Assembly (NCBI GenBank): GCA_021781835.1 | Contig: JAJXWD010000003.1 | Location: 1 to 64,000, forward strand | DNA: 64,000 bases | Origin: Pseudomonadota bacterium | GTDB taxonomy: Bacteria > Pseudomonadota > Alphaproteobacteria > Acetobacterales > Acetobacteraceae | Direction: 5' to 3' | In this document: one piece after another, positions 53,030-61,668 of the stretch | Numbering within the stretch: the stretch's first letter is position 1 | How the letters are laid out: the number at the start of each line of letters is the position of its first letter | Position numbers and translations under genes: made by a program | The notes under the pieces: model-generated | Databases searched by the model: none | The model's input: only the letters and a program-made list of their open reading frames with translations | What the model was told of the DNA's origin: nothing

Positions 53030-53721
53030 GGGGCGAGCAACCTTTTGCGGGCGAAAAAGATGAACTGAAAGCCCAGCGTGGCCGCGAGGCCGAACCAGGT
53101 GAGCGCGTACTGGTAATGGTTGTTGGGGGGGGTGGGCAAGTCTTGCGCGGGGATGGGCAGCAAAGCGCCGGGCGGCGGCGCGGGGCCAAGAACGATGAGC
53201 AGGTAAGGCGCGGCCTGGAGCCCCAGCGCGCGGGAGATGGCGGCGGGGTCGAGCGTGTAGAACAGGCGGTGGGCCGGGTCATCGGGCGCGGAGAACCAGC
53301 CGGGGTGTTCGGGCGCGCGGATATAGCCGACCGGGTTGGGCGGCAGGGTGAGGGCTTGAGGCGATTGCTCGGGCACCCAGCCGAGATCGACCAGGACGAT
53401 GGCGCCGGTGGGGCGCTGGCAAGGCTGGATCAGCTCGGCGCCGGGGATGGGGCCGGTGGGGGAGTCCTTGATCTCGTCGCCATAGAGGGCGGCCTGGCCG
53501 GGCAGCCACTTACAGATGATCTGCACTTTTTCAAAGGGCGAGGGGGTGGCGGGCAGCGGGATCGGCGCGGCCGCCTGGGCGGCGCGGATTTCGGCGATGA
53601 TGGCCTCTTTCCATGTCAGCCGGTGCAACTGCCAGACGCCCAGCGCCACCATGGCCGCCATGGCGGCCAAAGTGGCCAGACCCGGCGCCAGGATGCGCCG
53701 CCATTTATAGGGGGAGTTCAG
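53026..53721 (-). CDS. SURF1 family cytochrome oxidase assembly protein
   Basis: Inner-membrane assembly factor for aa3 oxidase (heme a insertion). TM1 is LAPGLATLAAMAAMVALGVWQL, followed by the HRLTWKEAII segment, the periplasmic domain with DLGWVPEQ and GYIRAPEHPGWFSAPDDP, and TM2 near the C-terminus (YALTWFGLAATLGFQFIFF). No ATG, GTG or TTG stands where the family should begin. I mark a CTG at 53721 overlapping the coxC stop (231 aa). An in-frame GTG at 53778, inside coxC, is the alternative. It overlaps carboxypeptidase Taq by 4 nt. Confidence 0.82.
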   Translation of the reverse strand: MNSPYKWRRILAPGLATLAAMAAMVALGVWQLHRLTWKEAIIAEIRAAQAAAPIPLPATPSPFEKVQIICKWLPGQAALYGDEIKDSPTGPIPGAELIQPCQRPTGAIVLVDLGWVPEQSPQALTLPPNPVGYIRAPEHPGWFSAPDDPAHRLFYTLDPAAISRALGLQAAPYLLIVLGPAPPPGALLPIPAQDLPTPPNNHYQYALTWFGLAATLGFQFIFFARKRLLAP

Positions 53722-54569
53722 CCCGCGACCACCGCGCTGCGGCCGAGATAATAGATGCAGACGAACAGGAACAGCCACACCACATCGACGAAATGCCAGT
53801 ACCAGGCGGCGGCCTCGAAGCCGAAATGGCGCGAGGGCGTGAACTGGCCGGCGCGGGCGCGGAAGAAGCACACGGTGAGGAAAATGGTGCCGATGATGAC
53901 ATGCAGCCCATGAAATCCGGTGGCGATGAAGAAGGACGAGGCGTAGATGCCGCCATGATAGAAGGGGAAGGGCGAATGGGTATATTCCCACGCCTGCCCG
54001 CACAAAAAGGACAGGCCGAGCAGGATGGTGATGCCAAGCCCGCGCACGAGGTTTTTCTGGTCACCCTCGAGCAGCGCGTGGTGCGCCCAGGTTATGGTGG
54101 TGCCCGAGAGCAGCAGCACCATGGTGTTGAACAGCGGGATGGCGAACGGGTCTATGCTGGTAACGCCCTGGGGGGGCCAGGTGGGCGCGAAGGCCGTGCC
54201 CATTTTCTCGGGAAAGAAGAAGTAATTGAAGTAATTCCAGAAGAAGGAGACGAAGAACATCACCTCGGAGGAGATGAACAGCGCCATGCCGTAGCGCAGC
54301 CCGACCTGGGTGACGATTTTGTGCAGGCCGGGCGTGCGGGATTCATGCACCACGTCTCGCCACCAGACAAACATGATGGTGGCAACCGAGAGCAGGCCGA
54401 TGGCGAGCAGGATGAAATTGTGAAAATGCGCGGCGAGGATGATGCCGGCGAAGGTGGTCATGGCCGAGGCGGCGCCAAAAAGCGGCCAGAGGCTGGGGTC
54501 AACCAGATGATATGGATGCGGAACGGAGCCTTTGACCTGGTCCTTGGCGGTGTGGAGATAGCCGCTCAT
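53718..54569 (-). CDS. ctaE: cytochrome c oxidase subunit III
   Basis: A seven-helix subunit (283 aa) of aa3 oxidase. The start MSGYLHTAKDQVKGSVPHPY and the family blocks WWRDVVHES, RYGMALFISSEVMFFVSFFW, THSPFPFYHGGIYASSFFIATG, and AWYWHFVDVVWLFLFVCIYY near the C-terminus are all clear. The acidic membrane residue of SEVMFF is conserved. It lies 40 nt after the small protein and directly before SURF1. Confidence 0.96.
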   Translation of the reverse strand: MSGYLHTAKDQVKGSVPHPYHLVDPSLWPLFGAASAMTTFAGIILAAHFHNFILLAIGLLSVATIMFVWWRDVVHESRTPGLHKIVTQVGLRYGMALFISSEVMFFVSFFWNYFNYFFFPEKMGTAFAPTWPPQGVTSIDPFAIPLFNTMVLLLSGTTITWAHHALLEGDQKNLVRGLGITILLGLSFLCGQAWEYTHSPFPFYHGGIYASSFFIATGFHGLHVIIGTIFLTVCFFRARAGQFTPSRHFGFEAAAWYWHFVDVVWLFLFVCIYYLGRSAVVAG

Positions 54570-54609
54570 TTAGCACATTCCCCCTCATAGGCTTATTGTT
54601 GCCTGGTTG

Positions 54610-54810
54610 TTACCACATCTGCCCCAGCTCGTGGAGCTTTATCATCACGAAGACATAGATGACGAACGCGAACAGGGCGAGCGCCGCCACGGTGTAGAGG
54701 TTGCGCCGCCGGCGGCGGCGGAGAAAGGCTTCGCGCTCATCATCGTCCCAGCCGCTTTGGCCAAGCTCGACATGGGGCATGCGGTCATCCTCGGGCCCCG
54801 CGCTGGCCAT
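54610..54810 (-). CDS. small single-pass membrane protein of the oxidase operon
   Basis: A 66-aa protein with an acidic N-terminus, an Arg cluster (LRRRRRRNLYT) and one C-terminal membrane helix (VAALALFAFVIYVFVMIKL). It occupies the CoxF-like position between ctaB and ctaE, where many alphaproteobacteria also carry cox11/ctaG. It starts 1 nt after the ctaB stop. The function is unknown. Assembly or stability of the oxidase is likely from location. No Cox11 domain is present. Confidence 0.72.
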   Translation of the reverse strand: MASAGPEDDRMPHVELGQSGWDDDEREAFLRRRRRRNLYTVAALALFAFVIYVFVMIKLHELGQMW

Positions 54811-54811
54811 G

Positions 54812-55762
54812 TCAGACCAGCCGGTCGACGGCGACGGCCGCGAAGATGATGAACAGATAGAGCAGGGAAAATTTGAAAGCGGCGCGGGCGGGCTTGTCGC
54901 CGGTCAGGCTGTGGCCGTGGGCGTCTTGCCGGTCGGCGTACACGCCCCAGCAGAAATAGAGAAAGGCCGCGCTCATGACCAGGGCGGAGAGGCCATAGAC
55001 CGGGCCCAGCAAATGCAGCGGCCAGGGCGAGACCGCCACCAGCAGCAAAATGACCGCATAGACCAGCACGTTGAGCCGGGTGTGTTTGGCGCCCTTGACC
55101 ACCGGCAGCATGGGAATGCCCGCCTTGGCGTAATCCTTGGCGGCATAGAGCGAGAGCGACCAGAAATGCGGCGGGGTCCAGAAGAACACGATGGCGAACA
55201 GCAGCACCGGCAACAGCCCGATATGGCCGGTGACCGCGGCCCAGCCGATGATGGCCGGAAATGCCCCCGCGCCGCCGCCAATGACGATGTTTTGCGGCGT
55301 GCGGCGCTTGAGCCACATGGTGTAGATGACGGCGTAATAGAAAATGGACACCGCCAAGCTGGCCGCCGCGCATAGATTGGTGGCCATGCCCAGCAGCACC
55401 ACCGAGACGATGGAGAGCACGATTCCGTAATCGAGCGCGGCCTCGGGGTTGATGCGTCCGGCCGGGATGGGGCGCGAGACCGTGCGCTTCATCAGCGCGT
55501 CGATGTCGCGGTCATACCACATATTGATGGCGCCCGCCGCGCCCGCGCCCAGCGCGATGCAGAAAATGGCGATCGCGGCCGCGAACACGCCAATGTGGCC
55601 GGGCGCGATGAACAGGCCGATGGCGCCGGTGAACACCACCAGGCTGATGACCCGGGGTTTGAGCAGCAGCAGCCAGTCGCGCGGGTCGGCGCGCGGGGGT
55701 TTCACGGCGTCGATCGCGGGGGCGGGCGGCTCTTGGGCGGCGGTGATCTGATCGGTCTGCAT
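54812..55762 (-). CDS. ctaB: heme O synthase (protoheme IX farnesyltransferase) CtaB
   Basis: UbiA-family membrane prenyltransferase that farnesylates heme B to heme O, the substrate of the CtaA paralogs at 15-17 kb. The two Asp motifs are NMWYDRDIDALMKRT and, after the FFWTPPHFWSLSLYAAKDY loop, YADRQDAHGH. I start at 55762 (MQTDQITAAQ, 316 aa). The track ORF runs back through ctaD antiframe. There are about nine membrane helices. It is 13 nt downstream of ctaD. Confidence 0.94.
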   Translation of the reverse strand: MQTDQITAAQEPPAPAIDAVKPPRADPRDWLLLLKPRVISLVVFTGAIGLFIAPGHIGVFAAAIAIFCIALGAGAAGAINMWYDRDIDALMKRTVSRPIPAGRINPEAALDYGIVLSIVSVVLLGMATNLCAAASLAVSIFYYAVIYTMWLKRRTPQNIVIGGGAGAFPAIIGWAAVTGHIGLLPVLLFAIVFFWTPPHFWSLSLYAAKDYAKAGIPMLPVVKGAKHTRLNVLVYAVILLLVAVSPWPLHLLGPVYGLSALVMSAAFLYFCWGVYADRQDAHGHSLTGDKPARAAFKFSLLYLFIIFAAVAVDRLV

Positions 55763-55775
55763 TGGGGGGGTAATG

Positions 55776-57380
55776 TTATCGAATGACCGGGACGTCAAGG
55801 AACGTATGCTGGGGCGCGGGGCTGGGCACCGCCCATTCGAGCGTGGTGGCGCCTTCGCCCCAGTAATTATCGGCCAGCGCCTCCTTGGAGGTGAAGATGC
55901 GGTAGAGCACGTAGAAGAACACCAGCGTGGAGGCCCCGGAAATGAGCGCGCCGATGGAGGAGACATAATTCCAGCCGGCGAAGGCGTCGGCATAATCGGG
56001 GTAGCGGCGGGGCATGCCGGCGAGGCCCAGGAAATGCATGGGGAAAAAGGTGAGGTTGACGCCGATGAAGAAGGTCCAGAAATGCACCTTGCCCCAGAAT
56101 TCGGGATAGGGGTGGCCGGTCATCTTGCCGATCCAGTAATAGAACCCGGCGAAGATGGCGAAGGCCGCGCCCATGGAAAGCACATAGTGAAAATGGGCGA
56201 TGAGGAAATAATCGTTGTGCAGTTCCTGGTCGAGCGGGGCGTTGGCCAGCACCACGCCGGTGGCGCCGCCGATGACGAACAGGAAGATGAACCCGACCGC
56301 CCACAGCATGGGGGTTTTGAACTCGATGGAGCCGCCCCACATGGTGGCGATCCAGGAAAACACCTTGATGCCGGTGGGCACGGCGATGACCAGGGTGGCG
56401 ACCTCGAAATAAATGCGGGAATCGGTGCTGATGGCCGAGACGAACATGTGGTGCGCCCACACCAGGAAGCCCACGAACCCGATGATGACCATGGCATAGG
56501 CCATGCCCAGATAGCCAAAGACCGGCTTTTTGGAGAAGGTGGAGACGACGTGGCTGATGATGCCGAAGGCCGGGAGGATCATGATATAAACTTCCGGATG
56601 GCCGAAGAACCAGAAGAGATGCTGGAACAGCACCGGGTCGCCCCCGCCCGCGGGCTCGAAGAAGGAGGTGCCGAAATTGCGGTCCATGATGAGCATGGTC
56701 ACCGCGCCCGCCAGCACCGGAATGGCCAGCACCAACAAAAACGCCGTGACCAGGATGGCCCAGCAGAAGAGCGGCATTTTATGCATGGTCATGCCCGGCG
56801 CGCGCATGTTGAGGATGGTGGCGATGAAATTGATGGCGCCCAGGAGCGACGAGATGCCGACCAGATGGATGGAGAAGAGCGTGAAATCGGTCGCCACGCC
56901 GGGGGAGTATTGGGCATTGTCGAGGGGGGGGTAGAGGGTCCAGCCGGCGCCGGTGCCGGTGCCGAGCAGCAGCCCCAGCATGACGAAAACAAAGCCCGCC
57001 ACCAGGAACCAGAAGCTCATGTTGTTGAGGCGCGGAAACGCCATGTCGGGAGCGCCGATCATCAGCGGCACGAACCAGTTGCCCATGCCGCCGATGAGGG
57101 CCGGCATGACGAACCAGAAGATCATGATCAGCCCGTGGGCGGTGATGATGGCGTTCCACTCGGTGCCCGAGGTGACGATATGGTTGTGCGGATACATGAG
57201 CTGGAGGCGCATGATCATGGACAGCACCCCGCCGACGCACGCCCCCACAAAGGCCGCGATGATGTAGAGCGTGCCGATGTCTTTGTGGTTGGTGCTCATC
57301 AGCCAGCGGGCGGCGAAGCTCTGCTGGTGGTGCTCATGGCCGCCATGAGCCTGGAAATCGTCATGCGTGGTGGTGGACAT
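55776..57380 (-). CDS. ctaD: cytochrome c oxidase subunit I (aa3 type)
   Basis: Catalytic subunit of 534 aa with 12 membrane helices. [35 protein letters not shown], the cross-linked His-Tyr and Glu site [16 protein letters not shown], the K-channel TGIKVFSW and the heme ligands in [11 protein letters not shown] are intact. The usual D-channel entrance Asp before WNxxIT appears as Ser ([13 protein letters not shown]). The N-terminus is His-rich (GGHEHHQQ). It lies 18 nt after ctaC. Confidence 0.96.
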   Translation of the reverse strand: MSTTTHDDFQAHGGHEHHQQSFAARWLMSTNHKDIGTLYIIAAFVGACVGGVLSMIMRLQLMYPHNHIVTSGTEWNAIITAHGLIMIFWFVMPALIGGMGNWFVPLMIGAPDMAFPRLNNMSFWFLVAGFVFVMLGLLLGTGTGAGWTLYPPLDNAQYSPGVATDFTLFSIHLVGISSLLGAINFIATILNMRAPGMTMHKMPLFCWAILVTAFLLVLAIPVLAGAVTMLIMDRNFGTSFFEPAGGGDPVLFQHLFWFFGHPEVYIMILPAFGIISHVVSTFSKKPVFGYLGMAYAMVIIGFVGFLVWAHHMFVSAISTDSRIYFEVATLVIAVPTGIKVFSWIATMWGGSIEFKTPMLWAVGFIFLFVIGGATGVVLANAPLDQELHNDYFLIAHFHYVLSMGAAFAIFAGFYYWIGKMTGHPYPEFWGKVHFWTFFIGVNLTFFPMHFLGLAGMPRRYPDYADAFAGWNYVSSIGALISGASTLVFFYVLYRIFTSKEALADNYWGEGATTLEWAVPSPAPQHTFLDVPVIR

Positions 57381-57398
57381 GCTTGTCTCCTTCAGGGC

Positions 57399-58292
57399 TC
57401 AGTTCGCGGCATCGGCCAGTTTGAGGGGGAGCTGGGGCCGGATGACCGGGGAGGGCGGCACGGTATTGTCGGTGTAGGTGGCGAGCGCCTGCTTGGTCCA
57501 GGCCAGATAATCGGCGAGCGGTACGGCCTTGATCTCAATGGGCATGGCATCATGTCCGAGGCCGCAAATCTGGTTGCATTGGCCAAAATAGGTGCCGGGC
57601 TTGGTGATGATGGTCCAGCTGGTGAGGGTGGTGCCGGGGATGGCGTATTTCTGCACGCCCAATGAGGGCAGGTAGAAACCGTGCAGCACATCGCCCGAGG
57701 TGATGACGAAGCGGATCTTCTCACCCACGGGCAAGACCATGGGGTGATCGACCGAGAGGCGGCGGATCTCGCCGGGCTGGATCTGGGCGTCGGGGATCAT
57801 GTAGCTGGAATAATCGAGCCCGGGCACGGCGTTGTAATTATATTCCCAGTACCATTGATGGCCGGTGACCGTGACGGTCATGTAGGGGTTCGAATCGTCG
57901 GCCTGATAGAGGATCATCTTCACCGAGGGCACGATGATGACCACCAGCAGCAGGCTGGGGATGGTGATCCAGAGGATTTCGATGAGGGTGTTGTGGGTAA
58001 CCGTGCCGGGCACCGGGTTGGCGCGGGCATTGAAGCGGATGAACACATAGACCATCAGCACGCCGACAAAGGCGACCACGCCGGTCATGATCCAGAGCAC
58101 ATAGCGCATCAGCCAATCGACCTGCGCCTCCATGGGCGAGCCGGGGACGGGCAGCCACATTTGCCAGGCGTGCGGCGCGTTGACATAGGCATCGGCCGCC
58201 GCGGTCGGGTCGGCGCTTTGCGCGGCCGCCGCGTGGGCAAACAGAAAGAGCAGCGACAAGCCAAAAAGAGCCGATAGGTTTCCCCGCTTCAT
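57399..58292 (-). CDS. ctaC: cytochrome c oxidase subunit II
   Basis: A 297-aa subunit with a signal peptide (SALFGLSLLFLFAHAAAA), two membrane helices (near 68-90 and 108-128) and a periplasmic CuA cupredoxin domain. VTGHQWYWEYNY is the electron entry strand, and the CuA ligands are in DVLHGFYLP and GQCNQICGLGHDAMPI. No fused cytochrome c domain is present, so an external c-type cytochrome is needed. A candidate is the membrane cytochrome at 23.3-23.8 kb. It is the first oxidase gene, 106 nt after the binding-protein gene. Confidence 0.95.
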   Translation of the reverse strand: MKRGNLSALFGLSLLFLFAHAAAAQSADPTAAADAYVNAPHAWQMWLPVPGSPMEAQVDWLMRYVLWIMTGVVAFVGVLMVYVFIRFNARANPVPGTVTHNTLIEILWITIPSLLLVVIIVPSVKMILYQADDSNPYMTVTVTGHQWYWEYNYNAVPGLDYSSYMIPDAQIQPGEIRRLSVDHPMVLPVGEKIRFVITSGDVLHGFYLPSLGVQKYAIPGTTLTSWTIITKPGTYFGQCNQICGLGHDAMPIEIKAVPLADYLAWTKQALATYTDNTVPPSPVIRPQLPLKLADAAN

Positions 58293-58398
58293 GCTTCTTG
58301 CGTCCCCAAGATCACCGGGCCGTATGGGCAGCCCTTGTATAGTTCAAGTGATAGAGACCGAGTGCCGGAATTTCAAGCGCCGCGTGGGGCGGGCGGCA

Positions 58399-59544
58399 TC
58401 AAACCGGGATGAGCGCGCCGCCGCGCCATTGCTGCAAGGCAACAAACGCGCCGGTGTTCTGGCCACGCAGATCGAAGCTGGCGCCGAAGCCGTTGGCGAG
58501 CGTGCCCGTGGGCAGAGACAGCGCGCGCAGGGCGGGCAGCAATTTGCCGGCATCGCCGCCTTGCCTGGCCAGCGTCTCGAGGGTGAGGCGCGTGCCGACA
58601 TAGGCGGTCAGGCTGTCGGCCGAGCGGGGCGGCACGCCGTAGCGGGTGAGGTAGGCATCATGCACGGCGCTGGCGGGGCCGGACGGGGCGTAAAACGGCG
58701 CGCCGACGTAAAATGTGCCATCGAACCCGGCGCCCAGGGCGGCGGCGGTATCGCGCAGCCCGTAGCCGGCGCCAAAACCGATGAGCGTGCCGGGCCGCCA
58801 GCCCTGCAACCCGGCCGCGATGTGCAGGCCGAGCACGCCGTCGGGCCCCGCGGCATGGACCAGCACTTCGACCTTGGCGCGCATCAGGCGCCCGGCCTCG
58901 TCGAACAGATCGGCCTGGTCCTCGGGGTAGCCGACGGCCAGCTGCACCGGCAGCTTGGCCGCCGCGAGGGCGGCTTGCAGGGCCTGGGCGAAGGCCAGGC
59001 CATCGGCGCCGGTATTGTAGAGCAGGCCGATGACCCGCCCGGCATAGTTGGCCGCCAGCGTGCGGGCCACCAGGGCGGCCGCCATGGCGCTGGCGGGGCC
59101 GGTGCGGAGCAGAAAGTGAAAGCCGCGATTGCAGATGCCGTCCGCCATGGCGGTCAGCTCGATGAAGGGCACCCCCGCGATTTCGGCCGCGGCGGAGGCG
59201 GGAAAGGACAGCGCCGCGCTGGCGCTGCCCAGCACCAGGGCCGCGTGGGCGTTGGTGATCAGCCCGTTGACGGCGGCGCCGGCCTGGGCGGCGGCGGGGG
59301 CGTCGGCCACGGCGAGGGACACGGCCTGGCCGCCCACGCCGCCCGCCTGATTGACCGCCGCCACCGCCAGCTCGATGCCGCGCTGCACCTCACTGCCTTG
59401 CAGCGCCGCCATGCCCGAGAGCGGCAGCACCACGCCGCAGGGGCCGGGCACGGGGGGCGCGGCGGGCGCGCCGTCGGCCAGGGCGCGCGCGGGGGCGGCC
59501 AGCAGGGCGGCGGAGCTGAGCAGGGTGCGGCGGGTCAAGCGCAT
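58399..59544 (-). CDS. periplasmic type 1 binding-protein-fold protein (branched-chain amino acid binding / LpoA-like)
   Basis: A 381-aa exported protein with a twin-arginine-like signal (MRLTRRTLLSSAALLAAPARA). The Leu/Ile/Val-binding fold is visible in CGVVLPLSGMAALQGSEVQ, VNGLITNAHAALVLGSASAA and GVPFIELTAMADG. No permease or ATPase genes are adjacent. It may therefore be an orphan solute receptor or the related penicillin-binding-protein activator family. It precedes ctaC on the same strand and is divergent from the quinone oxidoreductase. The track ORF extending to 60699 is a shadow upstream of this start. Confidence 0.78.
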   Translation of the reverse strand: MRLTRRTLLSSAALLAAPARALADGAPAAPPVPGPCGVVLPLSGMAALQGSEVQRGIELAVAAVNQAGGVGGQAVSLAVADAPAAAQAGAAVNGLITNAHAALVLGSASAALSFPASAAAEIAGVPFIELTAMADGICNRGFHFLLRTGPASAMAAALVARTLAANYAGRVIGLLYNTGADGLAFAQALQAALAAAKLPVQLAVGYPEDQADLFDEAGRLMRAKVEVLVHAAGPDGVLGLHIAAGLQGWRPGTLIGFGAGYGLRDTAAALGAGFDGTFYVGAPFYAPSGPASAVHDAYLTRYGVPPRSADSLTAYVGTRLTLETLARQGGDAGKLLPALRALSLPTGTLANGFGASFDLRGQNTGAFVALQQWRGGALIPV

Positions 59545-59616
59545 GTGCCTCACTCGCATTCCCGCCCTTCCAGGGCAAGGGTTGACGCGCGCGCCGGGTC
59601 GGCGCGCTATAGGCGC

Positions 59617-60618
59617 ATGATATTGCCCGACACCATGCGCTATGTGAGCGCCCCCACCGCCGGCGGCCCCGAGGTCATGCAAATCGCGACCGGCCCGCTC
59701 CCCGTGCTTCACGACGATGAGATTTTGATCAAGGTGCATTATGCCGGGGTGAACCGGCCCGATGTGCAGCAGCGCAAGGGGCTCTACCCGCCGCCGCCCG
59801 GCGCCAGCCCGGTGATGGGGCTGGAGGTGGCCGGCGAGGTGGCCGCGCTCGGCGCCAATGCCAGCGGGTTTTTCCCCGGCCATAAGGTGACGGCGCTGTG
59901 CAATGGCGGGGGCTATGCCGAATATGTGGCGGTGCCCGCCGCCCAGTGCCTGCACTGGCCCGATGGCTATGACGCGCGGCTGGCGGCCGCGATCCCGGAA
60001 AATTTCTTCACCGTGTGGGCCAATGTGTTTGAGCTGGGGCAGCTCAAGCCGGGGGAGAGCCTGCTGGCGCATGGCGGCACCTCGGGCATCGGGCTGACCG
60101 CCATCCAGCTCGCGCGCGCCTTTGGCTGCCGGGTGTTCGCCACCGCCGGCTCGGAGGAGAAATGCCGCTTTCTGGAGCAATATGGCGTTACCGCCATCAA
60201 TTACAAAACCCAGGATTTCACCGCCATTGTCGCCGAGCAGACGGAGGGGCGCGGGGTGAATGTGATCCTTGACATGGTGGGCGCGCCTTATGCCGCGCGC
60301 AACCTGAAAACCCTGGCCAAGGGCGGGCGGCTGGTGATGGTGGGGGTGATGGAAGGCGGCAAGGCGGATGGGTTCGATCTGAGGCTGGTGATGGTGAAAA
60401 ACCTGACCGTCACCGGCTCGACCATGCGCCCGCGCAGCACCGCCGAGAAGGGCGCGCTGGCCCAGGCGCTGAAGCACAAGGTTTGGCCGCTGCTCGGCGC
60501 GCGCAAGGTCGAGCCGGTGGTCGACAAGGTGTTTGAGCTCGAAGATGTGGGGGCGGCGCATGCGCTGATGGAGGCGAGCACCCATATCGGCAAGATTTTG
60601 CTGCATGTGGGCGGTTGA
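59617..60618 (+). CDS. NAD(P)H-dependent quinone oxidoreductase, PIG3-like (MDR family)
   Basis: A zinc-free medium-chain dehydrogenase/reductase of 333 aa. PVMGLEVAGEVAALG, CNGGGYAEYVAVP, the NADPH-binding HGGTSGIGLTAIQLARAFG and STMRPRSTAEKGALAQ are typical of the quinone oxidoreductase PIG3/TP53I3 subgroup. The start could also be the ATG at 59635 (MRYVSAPTAG), since no strong ribosome-binding site distinguishes them. The track ORF from 58291 is rejected. It is followed by a lipoprotein after 52 nt. Confidence 0.9.
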   Translation: MILPDTMRYVSAPTAGGPEVMQIATGPLPVLHDDEILIKVHYAGVNRPDVQQRKGLYPPPPGASPVMGLEVAGEVAALGANASGFFPGHKVTALCNGGGYAEYVAVPAAQCLHWPDGYDARLAAAIPENFFTVWANVFELGQLKPGESLLAHGGTSGIGLTAIQLARAFGCRVFATAGSEEKCRFLEQYGVTAINYKTQDFTAIVAEQTEGRGVNVILDMVGAPYAARNLKTLAKGGRLVMVGVMEGGKADGFDLRLVMVKNLTVTGSTMRPRSTAEKGALAQALKHKVWPLLGARKVEPVVDKVFELEDVGAAHALMEASTHIGKILLHVGG

Positions 60619-60670
60619 GTTTTTTGCCAAACCGCCTATGGCACGCGCACCGATGACCGGGAGCTTTGAG

Positions 60671-61003
60671 ATGACGCGAATTCTTGTGCTGGGGGCCATG
60701 GCCGCCTTGGGCCTGAGCGGGTGCGCCTCGGCGCCGCCAAGCCCGGCCGATCAGGCCGAGGCCGCCGCCTGCACCAGCCAGGCCGATGCGGCTTACCAGC
60801 AGCGCACCATGAACCTGCAGGCGCGCCCCCTCCAGAACGGGCTGCGCTACGGCGCCCCCACCCAGCTGTTCGAGGGCGAGCAGATGGGCGCCATGAACGC
60901 GCGCGACAACCAGATCGCCACTTGCGAGCAGACCGGCAATGATAACGGCCAGCCGGTGGTGAATGGCGTGCCCGTCGTGACCCCGCATATCGTCGGCAAC
61001 TGA
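60671..61003 (+). CDS. small lipoprotein of unknown function
   Basis: A 110-aa protein with a lipobox (LGLSGCASAPPSPADQ; Cys about 18), so it should be lipid-modified. The mature part is Gln/Ala/Asn-rich with three further Cys-containing segments (ACTSQADAAYQQR, TCEQTGND). I recognise no domain. The start 60671 (MTRILVLG) is chosen because it gives a proper signal peptide. It lies in the same direction between the quinone oxidoreductase and RidA. Confidence 0.72.
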   Translation: MTRILVLGAMAALGLSGCASAPPSPADQAEAAACTSQADAAYQQRTMNLQARPLQNGLRYGAPTQLFEGEQMGAMNARDNQIATCEQTGNDNGQPVVNGVPVVTPHIVGN

Positions 61004-61032
61004 TCTTTTTTTTCACACCACGGAGCTTTTTC

Positions 61033-61383
61033 ATGAGCCGCATCATCCGCACCGAGGCTTCGGCCATTCTCTCCAAGGCCGTTGAGTATCACGGCTTTGT
61101 CTACACCATGGGCGTGGTCGCCACGAACCCGGACGCCGATATCACCGCCCAGACCAAGGACGTGCTGGCGCAGATTGATGCCCTGCTGGAATTGCATGGC
61201 ACCGACACGACCCGCCTGCTGCAGGCGCATATCTGGCTGAAAGATATTGCAGACCGCGCGGCCATGAATGAAGTATGGACCGCCTGGCTGCCCGAAGGCG
61301 CCGCCCCCGCCCGCGCCTGCGTGCAGGCCGTGCTGGCCGATCCGCGCTATCTGGTTGAGATCATGATCACCGCCTGCCGCTGA
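61033..61383 (+). CDS. RidA/YjgF family protein
   Basis: A 116-aa trimeric RidA-fold protein. Archetypal RidA hydrolyses reactive enamine/imine intermediates. TKDVLAQIDALLELHG, LLQAHIWLKDI and ARACVQAVLADPRYLVEIMI match the family, including the conserved Arg before the CVQAVLA strand, so 2-imino acid deaminase-like activity is plausible. It sits 29 nt after the lipoprotein gene and is followed by a 13-bp hairpin. Confidence 0.88.
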   Translation: MSRIIRTEASAILSKAVEYHGFVYTMGVVATNPDADITAQTKDVLAQIDALLELHGTDTTRLLQAHIWLKDIADRAAMNEVWTAWLPEGAAPARACVQAVLADPRYLVEIMITACR

Positions 61384-61422
61384 GCGGTGGATGTAATTGA
61401 TTTGAAACAAAAAAACGATCTG

Positions 61423-61452
61423 GCGCGGCCCGGAGGCGACTCCGGGCCGCGC
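61423..61452. terminator. 13-bp perfect hairpin after ridA
   Basis: GCGCGGCCCGGAG/CTCCGGGCCGCGC with loop GCGA lies 40 nt after the RidA stop. No T run follows on +, and a T run lies further along on the - strand. It is a plausible transcript end, but the mechanism is unclear. Confidence 0.5.
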
Positions 61453-61668
61453 TGATTCTGAACAAAGCCTTGCCGATGCGGCGGTTGGCGAGGGTGGGCA
61501 AAGCAATAGGAAACTTGTCTTAACCACTTTATTCGCGGCGCTTGAAATTCACAGAATAACCGCGGCTGTGGCATTTTTGTCGCAGTGGCGTATTGCGTCG
61601 GCTGCAATACACCCTTAGCGATGCGGCATGCCGCTGGTGGCTTTTTGGTAATGTGTGCAGGGCTAGAA
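61453..61668 (+). other. intergenic region before the CHAP gene
   Basis: No coding sequence is supported. The stretch contains a perfect palindrome GCGGCATGCCGC (61623-61634) and a GTATTG/CAATAC pair. A longer in-frame extension of the CHAP ORF back to 61585 lacks a ribosome-binding site and ends before the signal peptide. Confidence 0.5.

Noticed and set aside
55773-57665. 630-aa + strand ORF opposite ctaD
   Set aside because: Antisense to a certain subunit I gene. Its apparent Glu/Asp/His-rich sequence is an artefact of the complement.
59545-60699. Upstream extension of the binding-protein ORF on the - strand
   Set aside because: Antisense to the quinone oxidoreductase. The signal peptide at 59544 fixes the true start.
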